From: Gemmatimonadota bacterium
Lineage (GTDB): Bacteria > Gemmatimonadota > Gemmatimonadetes > Gemmatimonadales > Gemmatimonadaceae
Reading direction: 5' to 3'
DNA: 64,000 nt
Assembly: GCA_020161135.1 (NCBI GenBank)
Contig: JAIUOB010000007.1
Location: 1-64,000 of the forward strand
The notes under the pieces are model-generated. The model made no database searches, was not told where the DNA came from, and saw only the letters and a list, made by a program, of their open reading frames with translations. Shown here in pieces: positions 1-8,332 of the stretch. The position numbers and the translations under genes were made by a program. Every line of letters begins with the position of its first letter. Position 1 is the stretch's first letter.

Positions 1-865
1 GTGTCCCCTCAGGCAGGTCGCCAATCGCCGCAATACGATAAAGCCGATGCCCCTTCACCGCATCAATCTGGTCCCGCTCCGCACACAGCGTTGGCCCGCC
101 ATCAAAAATATCAATATACCCCAGATACTTAAACCCCTGACGCTCCAGCATCATCTTGGCTGGCTGCGAAGCCGCATTGGCCTGCCCCACCACATCCCGC
201 GCCGCTTTTGGCAGAAGATTCAGATAGATAGGATATTTCGGCATCAGGTCGTTAATAAACTGATTCCCCTGCGTGGCGTTAATATAGTCCGCCTTCGGGA
301 AAGGCATCTTAAAAAACTTCTTTGGCAACGCATTGTAAAACGGTGCATTTCCTTCCAGATCATGCACCCCACGAATCTCCGCAATCACTTGCTCCGCAAA
401 ATAATCACGGAACGCCGCAATAAACAAAAAGCGAGAGAGCGAAAGCATCCGCCCAATGCGGTCACGCCGGTAGCCCGGCTCCAAAAACAAGGAGCCAATT
501 TCAGTCGATCCGGTTAAGTCATTGGAAACCTGCAGCATTGTTTGCTGCGAAAAAATATCCAGCTGGGTGGAAACCTGCGTAATCGTGGTCAGCTTATAGG
601 AATAAAACGGCTGCGTCAGACCAATCCGCGCCTTAATACCGCAGGTGCCGGCAATATGCCCCCCGGCATCCGCATCCTCCAGCACGAACAAAAAACTTTC
701 CTGCCCCGGCTTGGCATAGGTGCCATTAAAACTGGCAACAGAGGTTTCTATCTTCGCCGCAAGCACCGCTTCATCCGGCGGCAGCGAGGTCATACCTGTG
801 CCGGCTTGCCTGGCAAGCGCCAAAATGGCAGCGTGATCTTCAAGCGCGGCTGGCCGCAAAAACAT
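1..865 (-). CDS. astA: Arginine N-succinyltransferase AstA, 3' end cut by the window
   Basis: First enzyme of the arginine succinyltransferase (AST) pathway: it transfers succinyl from succinyl-CoA to arginine. Reading the reverse strand from the ATG at 865-863 gives 288 residues with no stop; the family is about 335-345, so roughly 50 C-terminal residues lie outside. Family landmarks seen: LTSLP-like MTSLPPDEA near residue 25, NDLTGSTEIGSLFLEPGYRR mid-protein, AEIRGVHD, LMPKYPIY, and YIDIFDGGPTL near the end. An AAGAGG Shine-Dalgarno sits 4 bases before the ATG. GC is about 53 % over the first 360 bases and codons often end in A/T (TTT, ATT, AAT), unlike every other gene here. The AST pathway is typical of gamma- and some other proteobacteria, so this piece looks foreign. 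No other ast gene is visible. Confidence 0.9.
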   Translation of the reverse strand, partial: MFLRPAALEDHAAILALARQAGTGMTSLPPDEAVLAAKIETSVASFNGTYAKPGQESFLFVLEDADAGGHIAGTCGIKARIGLTQPFYSYKLTTITQVSTQLDIFSQQTMLQVSNDLTGSTEIGSLFLEPGYRRDRIGRMLSLSRFLFIAAFRDYFAEQVIAEIRGVHDLEGNAPFYNALPKKFFKMPFPKADYINATQGNQFINDLMPKYPIYLNLLPKAARDVVGQANAASQPAKMMLERQGFKYLGYIDIFDGGPTLCAERDQIDAVKGHRLYRIAAIGDLPEGT

Positions 866-1015
866 AGAACCTCTTGGCAGAACTCTATATACGGTACGGA
901 CTATACCCCATCCGCCACCGAATGTACAAATAAACCGGGGCCACAATCACACAAAGCGGCACAGATTAGCGCACCGTATCCCAAACACCACCCGCGCTAC
1001 GCCGTGCCGCCCAGA
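866..1015. other. Composition breakpoint: low-GC astA upstream region meets truncated valS
   Basis: Between the astA start and the coding end of valS the sequence changes from AT-richer (a run near 895-960 with several TATA/ATAC tracts) to the GC-rich style of the rest of the window. The valS reading frame hits an in-frame TAG at 999-997, just at the change, and loses valyl-tRNA synthetase similarity around 1010-1030. No transposase, inverted repeat or tRNA marks the point. I read this as a join of two unrelated sequences (assembly chimera) or a recent insertion; the exact base of the join cannot be fixed by eye. Confidence 0.6.
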
Positions 1016-3123
1016 ATCCCCGGCCCCTCTGCCGCCAGCCGCGGCTTGACGCTCTCGAGGTACCAGTCGGCCAGCTCGTTCCACGCAAATCGGCGGGCGG
1101 CTTCGGCATACTCCGACAGTCGCAGCCCGCGCGGACGCTCGGCCTCGGTCCAGCGGTCTCCGTGCGCCGGGCGCGCCGGTCCCAGCGCCGCGTCGCAGTC
1201 GGCGATGGCCACGTCGAGGCGGTGCAGGATCCAGCGATCGGCGGCGGTCAGCGATGCCGCGTCGAGCGACGTCACCGGCGCGACCGGAGCGGTGCCCACG
1301 CGCGAGAGCAGGAAGCGGCCGATGTTCCACAGCTTCGTGCAGAAGTTGCGTCCCGGGGCGAACGACTTCTCGAGGTCGTCGGGGTCGAGCATCACGTCCA
1401 CGCCCAGCCCGAGTCCCGCGATCATCGTCCATCGCAGCGCGTCCGCGCCGTACAGCTGCACGACGTCGAGCGGGTCGATGCCGTTGCCCAGCGACTTGGA
1501 CATCTTGCGATGCTGCATGTCGCGCACGGTGCCGTGCAGGTACACCGTGTGGAACGGCGCCTTGCCGAGGAACCAGCAGCCGCTCATGACCATGCGCGAG
1601 ACCCAGAAGAAGAGGATCTCGGGGGCGGTGACGAGCACGTCGCCCGGGTAGAACGCGCGCAGGTCGGGGGTGTCGTCCGGCCAGCCCAGCGTACTGAACG
1701 GCCACAGCCAGCTCGAGAACCACGTGTCGAGCACGTCCTCGTCCTGCCGCACGGTGCCGCCGCAGCCGGGGCAGGCGCTCACATCGGTACGCGACACGAT
1801 CGGCGCCTGGCCGCAGGCGGCGTCGCAGTACCACACCGGCACGCGATGGCCCCACCAGATCTGCCGCGAGATGTTCCAGTCGCGAATGCCTTCGAGCCAG
1901 TTCACGTACACCGCTTCCCACCGCTCCGGGAGGATGCGGAGTTCGCCACTGCGCAGCGCCTCGAGCGCCTTCTCGGCGAGCGGACGCATGCGCACGAACC
2001 ACTGGTCGCTCAGCCGCGGCTCCACCACCGTGTCGCAGCGATAGCAGTGCCGCACGCTGTGCTGGTGCTTCTCGATCTTCACCAGCGCGCCGGCCGCCTC
2101 CAGCATGGGCACGATGGCGGTGCGGGCCGCGAAGCGGTCGAGGCCGCGCAGCGACTCGGGCACACGCCCGGCCGCGCCGTCCACCTCGCGCACCACGCCC
2201 GCCGCGTCGATCACCACGGGCATCGGCAGGGCATGCCGCTTGCCCACCTCGAAGTCGTTCGCGTCGTGGGCCGGCGTGACCTTCACGGCGCCCGAACCGA
2301 ACGCGGGATCGGTGTAGGTGTCGCCCACGATGGGGATGTGCACGCCGTTGATCGGCAGCACGACCGCCTTGCCGATGAGCGCCTGGTAGCGTTCGTCGTC
2401 GGGGTGGACCGCCACGGCCACGTCGCCCAGCATGGTCTCAGGACGCGTGGTGGCCACCGTGATCGACTGCGACGGGTCGTCGGCGAGCACGTAGCGCAGG
2501 TGGTACAGCGAGCCGGCCGTCTCGGTGAACTCGGCCTCCTCGTCGGACAGCGACGTGCCGCAGCGCGGGCACCAGTGGATGACCCGGTGTCCCTTGTACA
2601 CGAGCCCGTCTTCGTACAGTCGCACGAACGTCTCGCGCACCGCACGCGAGAGGTCGGGCGAGAAGGTGTAGGCCGTGCGCGTCCAGTCGGCGCTGGCGCC
2701 GATCGACTTGAGCTGGTTCAGGATCTCGCCGCCGGTCTTCTCGACGAAGCCGGCCACGCGCGCCACGAACGCCTCGCGCCCCACGTCGAAGCGCGTCTGC
2801 CCCTCCGCGGCGAGCTGCTTCTCGACCACGTTCTGGGTCGCGATGCCCGCATGGTCGGTGCCCGGCACCCAAAGGGCCTCGTCACCGGCCATGCGCCGCC
2901 AGCGAATCAGGACATCCTGGACCGTGTTGTTGAGGCCGTGCCCCATGTGCAGCACGGCGGTGACGTTGGGGGGCGGAATGACAATGACGAACGGTTCCCG
3001 CGTCGCAGCGCGCTCGGCGTCGGCGGTGAAGACCCCGTGCTCGGTCCAGCGGGGGTACCAGGCCGCCTCGGTGGCGGCCGCGTCGTAGGTGGCGGGAAGG
3101 CCGTTCGGATCGGGTGCAGTCAT
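997..3123 (-). pseudogene. valS: Valyl-tRNA synthetase, truncated at its C-terminus
   Basis: Class Ia synthetase charging tRNA-Val. The 708-residue frame has the HIGH signature as HMGH (about residue 59-62), the editing/CP1 region, zinc-like Cys pairs (CPRCGTS; CPGCGG), the KMSKS loop as KMSKSLGNGIDP (about residue 540) and the start of the anticodon-binding domain (FCTKLWNIGRFLL). It then stops after LAAEGPGILGGTA. Full-length ValS is about 880-950 residues, so most of the anticodon-binding domain and the C-terminal coiled coil are missing, exactly where base composition changes. As written it could not be a working ValS; since the gene is essential, a chimeric contig end is more likely than a real pseudogene. 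ATG at 3123 chosen: a TAGCTT box sits 6 bases upstream (see promoter), suggesting a leaderless mRNA. Confidence 0.88.
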
Positions 3124-3129
3124 GGGCGT

Positions 3130-3135
3130 AAGCTA
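3130..3135 (-). promoter_or_regulatory. -10-like box (TAGCTT) six bases before valS ATG
   Basis: On the reverse strand TAGCTT is followed by six bases and then the valS ATG. Transcription would start at or next to the A of the ATG, leaving no room for a Shine-Dalgarno, so a leaderless transcript is inferred. The same arrangement occurs before the thiolase (8321) and plsC (20360). No clear -35 is seen. Confidence 0.4.
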
Positions 3136-3228
3136 ACGCGTCGGCTTGGTGCACCCGGACTGCCGCCCGTGGCCCGGACCGGCCACGAGGGCTCCCGGTG
3201 GGGTGCGTGGCGTGGCCTGTGAAGTCGG

Positions 3229-3236
3229 GCTAACTT
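3229..3236 (+). promoter_or_regulatory. Candidate -10 region for thrS (GCTAACTT)
   Basis: GCTAACTT lies 66 bases before the thrS ATG in the 178-base gap between divergent valS and thrS. It resembles the TAGnTT box seen at other transcription units here, and the preceding TGAAGTCG also precedes the plsC box. No convincing TTGACA-like -35 accompanies it. Confidence 0.3.
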
Positions 3237-3301
3237 GCGCGGTCTCGCCGACTTGGGTCGGGGAGCCGATCTCGCATCCAGACCTCCGCACCGCACGCCC
3301 G

Positions 3302-5308
3302 ATGATCGCTGGACCTGCCGACGCCGTTGCCGCTCACGACGCCCCCGTAGTGCTGACGCTCCCCGACGGTTCGACCCGAGAGGTCGCGCCGGGGACGCTC
3401 GCGCGGGACGTCGTGGCCAGCATCGGAGCCCGGCTGCTCCAGGCGTCGATTGCCGTCGCGGTGGACGGCGAGGTGCAGGATCTCATGACGCCGCTCCGGC
3501 GCTCGGGCGCCTTCGTGGTGCTCACGGAAAAGGATCCGCGGGCGCTGGCGGTGCTGCGTCACAGCGGCGCGCACATCCTCGCCACCGCCGTACGACGCCT
3601 GCGCCCCGACGCCAAGATCGGGTTCGGTCCGGCCATCGACGATGGCTTCTACTACGACTTCGAAGTCGAGAAGCCCTTCACGCCCGAGGACCTCGCCGCC
3701 TTCGAAGCCGAGATGAAGAAGGTGGTGGCGGAGAAGTACCCGTTCGTGCGGGCCGAGGTGTCGGTGGAGGAAGCGAAGACGCTCTTCGTCGACGACCCGC
3801 TCAAGCTCGAGCGCCTCGCCGACTTCGACGGCACCGACGAGGTCATCTCGACGTACACCGACGGGCCCTTCATCGACCTGTGCCGCGGCCCGCACGTCCC
3901 GGACACGTCGTACCTCAAGCACTTCAAGCTGCTGCACACGGCCGGCGCCTACTGGCGCGGCGACGTGAAGCGGCAGATGCTGCAGCGCATCTACGCAACG
4001 GCCTTCTTCAAGAAGGACGAGCTGGACACGCACCTGCACAACCTCGAGGAGGCGAAGAAGCGCGATCACCGGGTGTTGGGGAAGCAGTTGGGGCTCTTCC
4101 AACTGTTCCCGCACGCGCCCGGCGCCGCCTTCTGGACGCCCAAGGGCACCACGCTCTACAACACCCTCGAAGCGTTCGTGCGCGAGCGGCAGCGGGAGGC
4201 CTTCCAGGAGGTCAAGACGCCGCTGCTGTACAACAAGATGCTGTGGGAGCAGTCCGGGCACTGGGGCAAGTACAAGGAGAACATGTTCCTCGTCCTCGAC
4301 AACGAGACGGGCGAGCACGACATGTCCCTCAAGCCCATGAACTGCCCGTCGCACTACGTGCTCTTCGGGTCGCACAAGCATTCGTACCGCGAGCTGCCGG
4401 TCCGCTACGTCACCTTCGACGTGCTGCACCGCAACGAACTCTCCGGCGCGCTGTCGGGGCTGACCCGCGTGCGGCAGTTCTCGCAGGATGACTGTCACGT
4501 GTTCCTGCGTGAGGACCAGATCGCGAGCGAGGTGCACTTCCTCCTCGACTTCATCCTCGGCTACTACGACACGTTCGGACTCTCGGCCACGCTCAAGTTC
4601 GCCACGCGCCCCGAACAGCGCATCGGCAGCGACGACCTGTGGGACCGCGCCGAGGGGGCGCTGCGCGCCGCGCTCGACGCCACCGGGCGGCCGTACGAGA
4701 TGAAGGAAGGCGACGGCGCGTTCTACGGCCCGAAGATCGACTTCGACGTCACCGACAGCATCGGGCGCGCCTGGCAGCTCGGCACCATCCAGCTCGACTA
4801 CAACGCCCCCGAGCGCTTCGACCTCACCTACACGGGTGAAGACAACGCGCCGCACCGCCCGGTGGTCATTCACCGCGCCGTGAGCGGATCGTTCGAGCGG
4901 TTCATCGCCATCCTCATCGAGCACTTCGCCGGGGCCTTCCCGCTCTGGCTGGCGCCGGAGCAGGTGCGCGTCATCCCGGTCGCGAGCGACTACGATGCGG
5001 CCGCGCAGGCGCTGGTCGATCGCCTCAAGACGCACGGCATTCGCGCCACCCTCGACGCGCGCAACGAGACGCTCAACTACCGCGTGCGCGAGGGCGAGGT
5101 CGAGAAGGTGCCGTACATGGTCGTCATCGGGCGGCGCGAGGCCGAGGAGCAGACGGTGGCGCTGCGTGCGCGTGGGGCCGGCAAGAAGCAGGAAGTCATG
5201 ACGCAGGACGCCTTCGTCGATCGGTTGTTGCACGAGGTGCGCACCCGCGCCTTGCCGGCCGCTGCCGTGGCGCCCTCGGCCGGCGCGGCCGAGACGGCGT
5301 CGACATGA
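3302..5308 (+). CDS. thrS: Threonyl-tRNA synthetase
   Basis: Class II synthetase charging tRNA-Thr. The 668-residue product has an N-terminal TGS domain (LPDGSTREVAPGTLARDV), the second-additional/editing domain (HSGAHILATAVRRLRPD with the HxxxH-type zinc site; IGFGPAIDDGFYYDF), then the catalytic core with the zinc ligands in context: Cys in SLKPMNCPSH, His in SQDDCHVF, His in VIHRAVSGSFERF, followed by the anticodon-binding domain starting around VRVIPVASDYD. Length is close to the usual 640-680. The frame is open further upstream, but ATG 3302 begins the TGS-aligned N-terminus, so I use it. It diverges from valS and its stop overlaps the next start by four bases (ATGA). Confidence 0.95.
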   Translation: MIAGPADAVAAHDAPVVLTLPDGSTREVAPGTLARDVVASIGARLLQASIAVAVDGEVQDLMTPLRRSGAFVVLTEKDPRALAVLRHSGAHILATAVRRLRPDAKIGFGPAIDDGFYYDFEVEKPFTPEDLAAFEAEMKKVVAEKYPFVRAEVSVEEAKTLFVDDPLKLERLADFDGTDEVISTYTDGPFIDLCRGPHVPDTSYLKHFKLLHTAGAYWRGDVKRQMLQRIYATAFFKKDELDTHLHNLEEAKKRDHRVLGKQLGLFQLFPHAPGAAFWTPKGTTLYNTLEAFVRERQREAFQEVKTPLLYNKMLWEQSGHWGKYKENMFLVLDNETGEHDMSLKPMNCPSHYVLFGSHKHSYRELPVRYVTFDVLHRNELSGALSGLTRVRQFSQDDCHVFLREDQIASEVHFLLDFILGYYDTFGLSATLKFATRPEQRIGSDDLWDRAEGALRAALDATGRPYEMKEGDGAFYGPKIDFDVTDSIGRAWQLGTIQLDYNAPERFDLTYTGEDNAPHRPVVIHRAVSGSFERFIAILIEHFAGAFPLWLAPEQVRVIPVASDYDAAAQALVDRLKTHGIRATLDARNETLNYRVREGEVEKVPYMVVIGRREAEEQTVALRARGAGKKQEVMTQDAFVDRLLHEVRTRALPAAAVAPSAGAAETAST

Positions 5309-6552
5309 TGCCCGAGGCGCTGCTCGACCTGTTCGTGCTCGCACCGGTCGGCCTCGTCGAAGTCGATGATGCCGGCCGGGTTTCGGTCGCGAATCTCGCG
5401 GCGCGGCGCCTCCTCACGCCGTTCACCCGCACCGGCACGCTCGACGACCTCTTCGCCACGCTGGCCGACGTGGCGCCGGACCTGGCCGCCCGCGTGCGCG
5501 CCTTCGACTCGCCGCGCGGCGTCGTGGTCGAACGGCTCGAACTGCTCGCGCCGGGACAGCCGCGCGGGATCCTTCTGTCGCTGGTCAAGGTCGCGACCGG
5601 ACGTCTCGTGGCCATCGCCTCCGACGCGGCCGATCTCTCGGTCGCGCGCGGGCTCGTGTCGCGCCTCGAGCAGCGGCTCAACGCCATCGAAGGTGCGGTG
5701 CGTGACTACGCGCTGTACACGCTCGACGCGCAGGGCACGGTGGACAGTTGGAGTGCCGCGGCCGAACGCGTGCATCAGTGGGCTGCGGCCGACATCATCG
5801 GACAGCCCATGAGCGCGCTCGTCGGCCCGGGGCTCTCGGGCGACGGACACCTGCACGACACGCTCGCGCTGGCCGCCCGCAACGGCTGGTGCGAGGAGGA
5901 AGGACATCGTCTGCGGCAGGACGGCACGACTTTCTGGGCCAGTACGGTCGTGACGGCACTGCGTGACGCGGCCGGCGAGGCGATCGGCTTCAGCGTCATC
6001 ACGCACGATGTGTCCGAGCGCCGCAAGCTCGAGGAGCAGCTGCGCGAGGATGCGTCGAGCAGCACCGACTACCTCACGGGCGTCTCCGCGCGACGCGCGT
6101 TCTTCGAGGTGGCGCAGTCCGAAGTGGCGCGTTCGCGCCGCTACGGCCAGCCGCTCACCATGCTGCTCGTCGACCCGGATCACTTCCGCGAGCGCGTGGA
6201 GCAGCACGGCGAGTCGTTCGCCAACGAGTGGCTGCGCGCCATTGCGTGGGTGTGCCGGCAGGAGTCGCGCACGACCGACGTCGTCGGGCGCGTGGGTGGT
6301 GAGGCCTTCGCCGTTCTGCTCCCCAGCACCGAACTCTCCGGCGGGCTCGTGCTGGCCGAGCGTATCCGCGAGCGCATGCAGCGTCACGTGTTCTCGGGCG
6401 ACCATCCCGGCGTGCGGTGCACGCTGAGCATCGGCGTCGCCGACGTGACCGACGCCATCACGAGCGTCGAAGGGCTGCTCGAGACGGCCGGCACCGCCGT
6501 CGAACGTGCGCGGCAGGCCGGCATGAACCTCGTCGTCGGCTACGACGACTGA
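5305..6552 (+). CDS. PAS-domain protein with degenerate GGDEF domain (GGEAF) and intact I-site
   Basis: A 415-residue cytoplasmic signalling protein. Residues ~8-120 look like a first PAS-type module, ~130-245 a second PAS/PAC (ending FSVITHDVSERRKLEEQL, the usual PAS-to-GGDEF linker), and ~250-415 a GGDEF fold (TDYLTGVSARRAFFE; MLLVDPDHFRERVEQHG). The active-site signature reads GGEAF (about 331-335) instead of GG(D/E)EF, so the metal-binding acidic fourth residue is alanine. The usual G-D of the helix after DxDHF is A-N. An RxxD inhibitory site (RTTD, about 322-325) lies five residues upstream, as in true cyclases. I infer it does not make c-di-GMP but may bind it. It starts inside the thrS stop (ATGA overlap), implying translational coupling; the functional link to thrS is unclear. 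Confidence 0.8.
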   Translation: MMPEALLDLFVLAPVGLVEVDDAGRVSVANLAARRLLTPFTRTGTLDDLFATLADVAPDLAARVRAFDSPRGVVVERLELLAPGQPRGILLSLVKVATGRLVAIASDAADLSVARGLVSRLEQRLNAIEGAVRDYALYTLDAQGTVDSWSAAAERVHQWAAADIIGQPMSALVGPGLSGDGHLHDTLALAARNGWCEEEGHRLRQDGTTFWASTVVTALRDAAGEAIGFSVITHDVSERRKLEEQLREDASSSTDYLTGVSARRAFFEVAQSEVARSRRYGQPLTMLLVDPDHFRERVEQHGESFANEWLRAIAWVCRQESRTTDVVGRVGGEAFAVLLPSTELSGGLVLAERIRERMQRHVFSGDHPGVRCTLSIGVADVTDAITSVEGLLETAGTAVERARQAGMNLVVGYDD

Positions 6553-6571
6553 CCGGGTACCATCACCGCGC

Positions 6572-6625
6572 GGTCAGCGCGGGTGGCGTCAACGCGAAAG
6601 AGGTCAGCGCGGACGGCGTCAGCGC
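6572..6625. repeat. Two-copy imperfect direct repeat, period 30
   Basis: GGTCAGCGCGG starts at 6572 and again at 6602, each followed by a similar GGCGTCA-CGC stretch. The pair fills the 66-base gap between convergent genes and runs into the last codon and stop of the reverse-strand gene. No hairpin with a T-run is evident, so I do not call it a terminator. Confidence 0.45.
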
Positions 6626-8109
6626 CCGCGCGGTCCGGTCCAGATGACGATGCTGCCGCACCCGGTCTGGCCGCGGTATTCCAGCGGCATCGTTCCCGTG
6701 CCCGGGTAGACTTCGATGCCCTTGATGTCGTCGGGGCGCACGATGTCGTCGATGATGCCGCGATCCACCACCGCCAGCACGCCGTTCAGATACACGCTCG
6801 GCCAGCAGTCGCCGCTGCCGCCGAGGCCGCGCAGCCGTACCTGATCCTTGCCGCCGTTCGACCCCGGCTGGATCGTGACGCCAGGAGTCCCGCGCAGCAG
6901 GTCGGCGATCCACTGCACGCGCCGCGACGCGATCTTTTTCTCGTCAAAGAAGTAGCCGCCCATGCCCGCGCGCATGCGCGCCTCGAAGCCGGCCAGGTTC
7001 CGCTGCGACAGGTCGGCGCGCACCTTCACGGTGTCCACCGTCTTGGGCACGTCGGCGAGGCGAAACTCTGTGGTGATCTCCTGTCCCTCGACCAGGTCGA
7101 TCACCTGCCGCGTCGGCTGGAAGCCCACCGCGCGCGCCTCGATGGTCCACGTGCCACTCGGGAGCTGGTCGAGCGCGAACACCCCGCCCAGCATCGTGCC
7201 CACTTCGATCTCGTTGCCGGGGACGACGACGCGGGCATTGTCGACCGGGCGCCCCAGCGTGTCACGCACCACGCCGCGCACACGCGCCGTCCCGCTGGCC
7301 ACCGACATCGATCGTCCGCCAACCGAGGCCTGGCGGCGGGTGCTGGGCCCCACGAAGAGGTCGCGGACAATGATGCCGTTCTCCGGCATGCGCAGCTCGA
7401 TCGTGCCACTCGAATCACGTCCCGCCGCCGCGCGCGTCGTGATGAGGGCGTCCGTGGGCAGCCCGCACATCGCGAAGATGCCGTTGGCCTCGGCGTCGGT
7501 GAATCGCGCCGGCGACCGTCGTGAGACGCCCGTGGCGGTGACGGTCACCTCGACGTACTGCACCCGCACCCGCGCGGGGCCACGAAGCGGCCCGTTGGAC
7601 GAGGTGCGCACGCGACCGAGGAACAGTCCGCTGGCCCCTCGGCAGTGCCGCTCGCGCAGCGCCTCCGCCGACGGCGTGCCCAGCGGCAGTTCGATATCGC
7701 CACCATCGGCGATGCGGATGGGCGTGACCTTGTCGCTCACCCCCAACTGGTCGGCGCGCGGATGGATCAGGCCGATGAGATACACCCCCGGCACGATCGA
7801 GTCGACGCGGTAGCGGCCGAGGCTGTCAGCGATGACGGTGTGCACGCGCCGCGGGTCCTGCGCATTGGCGAACTGCACGACTGCGCCTGACAGCGCCGCG
7901 CCCGTGAGGCTGTCGATGACCGGTCCTGACACTCTCGCGAACGGGGCGGTCGCCCCCTGCGCCTGCAACGCGCCGCCGTCCCGGGCCGGCGCCAGAACCG
8001 TCGCCGTCAGGGCGAGGACCGTCAGGGCAGGGACCGCGTGACGCGTGCCGCCGGTGAAACGGCGGAGGGTAGGGAACGAGGTGCGGCGGGCAGGGCGGAA
8101 GAGCGACAT
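6619..8109 (-). CDS. Secreted plug-only TonB-receptor-like protein (paralog 1, short form)
   Basis: A 496-residue exported protein: basic N-terminus and hydrophobic stretch ALTVLALTATVLAPA, then a carboxypeptidase-regulatory-like beta-sandwich (VSGPVIDSLTGAALSGAVV), a Cys-containing module (CRGASGLFLGRV ... MCGLPTDALITTRA), a second regulatory sandwich (GVVRDTLGRPVDNARVVVPG) and a plug domain (ADLLRGTPGVTIQPG; VRLRGLGG; CWPSVYLNGVLAV; IKGIEVYPGTGTMP). The protein ends right after the plug at CGSIVIWTGPRGR; the ~500-residue beta-barrel of a TonB receptor is absent. Two longer relatives lie at 27702-30146 and 48165-50705. Start at 8109 is the ATG giving a signal-like N-terminus; the frame continues upstream only through the intergenic repeat. 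Function unknown; it cannot itself be a barrel transporter. Confidence 0.75.
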   Translation of the reverse strand: MSLFRPARRTSFPTLRRFTGGTRHAVPALTVLALTATVLAPARDGGALQAQGATAPFARVSGPVIDSLTGAALSGAVVQFANAQDPRRVHTVIADSLGRYRVDSIVPGVYLIGLIHPRADQLGVSDKVTPIRIADGGDIELPLGTPSAEALRERHCRGASGLFLGRVRTSSNGPLRGPARVRVQYVEVTVTATGVSRRSPARFTDAEANGIFAMCGLPTDALITTRAAAGRDSSGTIELRMPENGIIVRDLFVGPSTRRQASVGGRSMSVASGTARVRGVVRDTLGRPVDNARVVVPGNEIEVGTMLGGVFALDQLPSGTWTIEARAVGFQPTRQVIDLVEGQEITTEFRLADVPKTVDTVKVRADLSQRNLAGFEARMRAGMGGYFFDEKKIASRRVQWIADLLRGTPGVTIQPGSNGGKDQVRLRGLGGSGDCWPSVYLNGVLAVVDRGIIDDIVRPDDIKGIEVYPGTGTMPLEYRGQTGCGSIVIWTGPRGR

Positions 8110-8160
8110 CGCGTCTCGGTGAGAGGATCGGTGGTCGTAAAGTACGACGGGATGGGAGCT

Positions 8161-8298
8161 ACGGGAGCGGAGGGGTGGGAGCGGAACGACGGGAGCGGGA
8201 CGGCGAAACGACGGAGACCACGGGGACGACCGCTTCCGTCGTACCCGTCGTCCCGCCCCTCTGCTCCCGTGGTCCCGCTCCCGCCCCTCCGCTCCCGT
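8161..8298. repeat. GC-rich long inverted repeat, copy A
   Basis: The arm at 8161-8196 and the reverse complement of 8263-8298 agree at 33 of 36 positions (ACGGGAGCGGAGGGG at the outer end). A nested arm pair, about 8216-8230 with 8238-8252, agrees at 13 of 15. The whole could fold into a long GC-rich hairpin. A 25-base piece at 8190-8214 recurs with two mismatches at 44477-44501 (copy C); related sequence is at 27392-27665 (copy B). It fills the gap between the divergent plug-only gene and thiolase. No transposase or ORF inside; it could be a REP/MITE-like element. Confidence 0.75.
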
Positions 8299-8320
8299 CG
8301 TTTGCATTCCTCCCACTGCT

Positions 8321-8326
8321 TAGATT
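8321..8326 (+). promoter_or_regulatory. -10-like box (TAGATT) six bases before thiolase ATG
   Basis: TAGATT is followed by six bases and the thiolase ATG, so transcription would begin at the start codon (leaderless). It lies just outside the right arm of inverted repeat A. The -35 region is not convincing. Confidence 0.4.
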
Positions 8327-8332
8327 CCCGAA

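Noticed and set aside
1162..3222. Long open frame (about 686 codons) on the strand opposite valS
   Set aside because: Antisense to a clear synthetase; Arg/His-rich composition without any motif, as expected for a reverse-frame shadow in high-GC coding DNA.
3124..3301. T-box riboswitch before thrS
   Set aside because: No T-box sequence or terminator/antiterminator pair could be found in the 178-base gap.
3230..5344. Long reverse frame opposite thrS
   Set aside because: Antisense to thrS with no recognisable domain; GC-rich DNA lacks stop codons in this frame.
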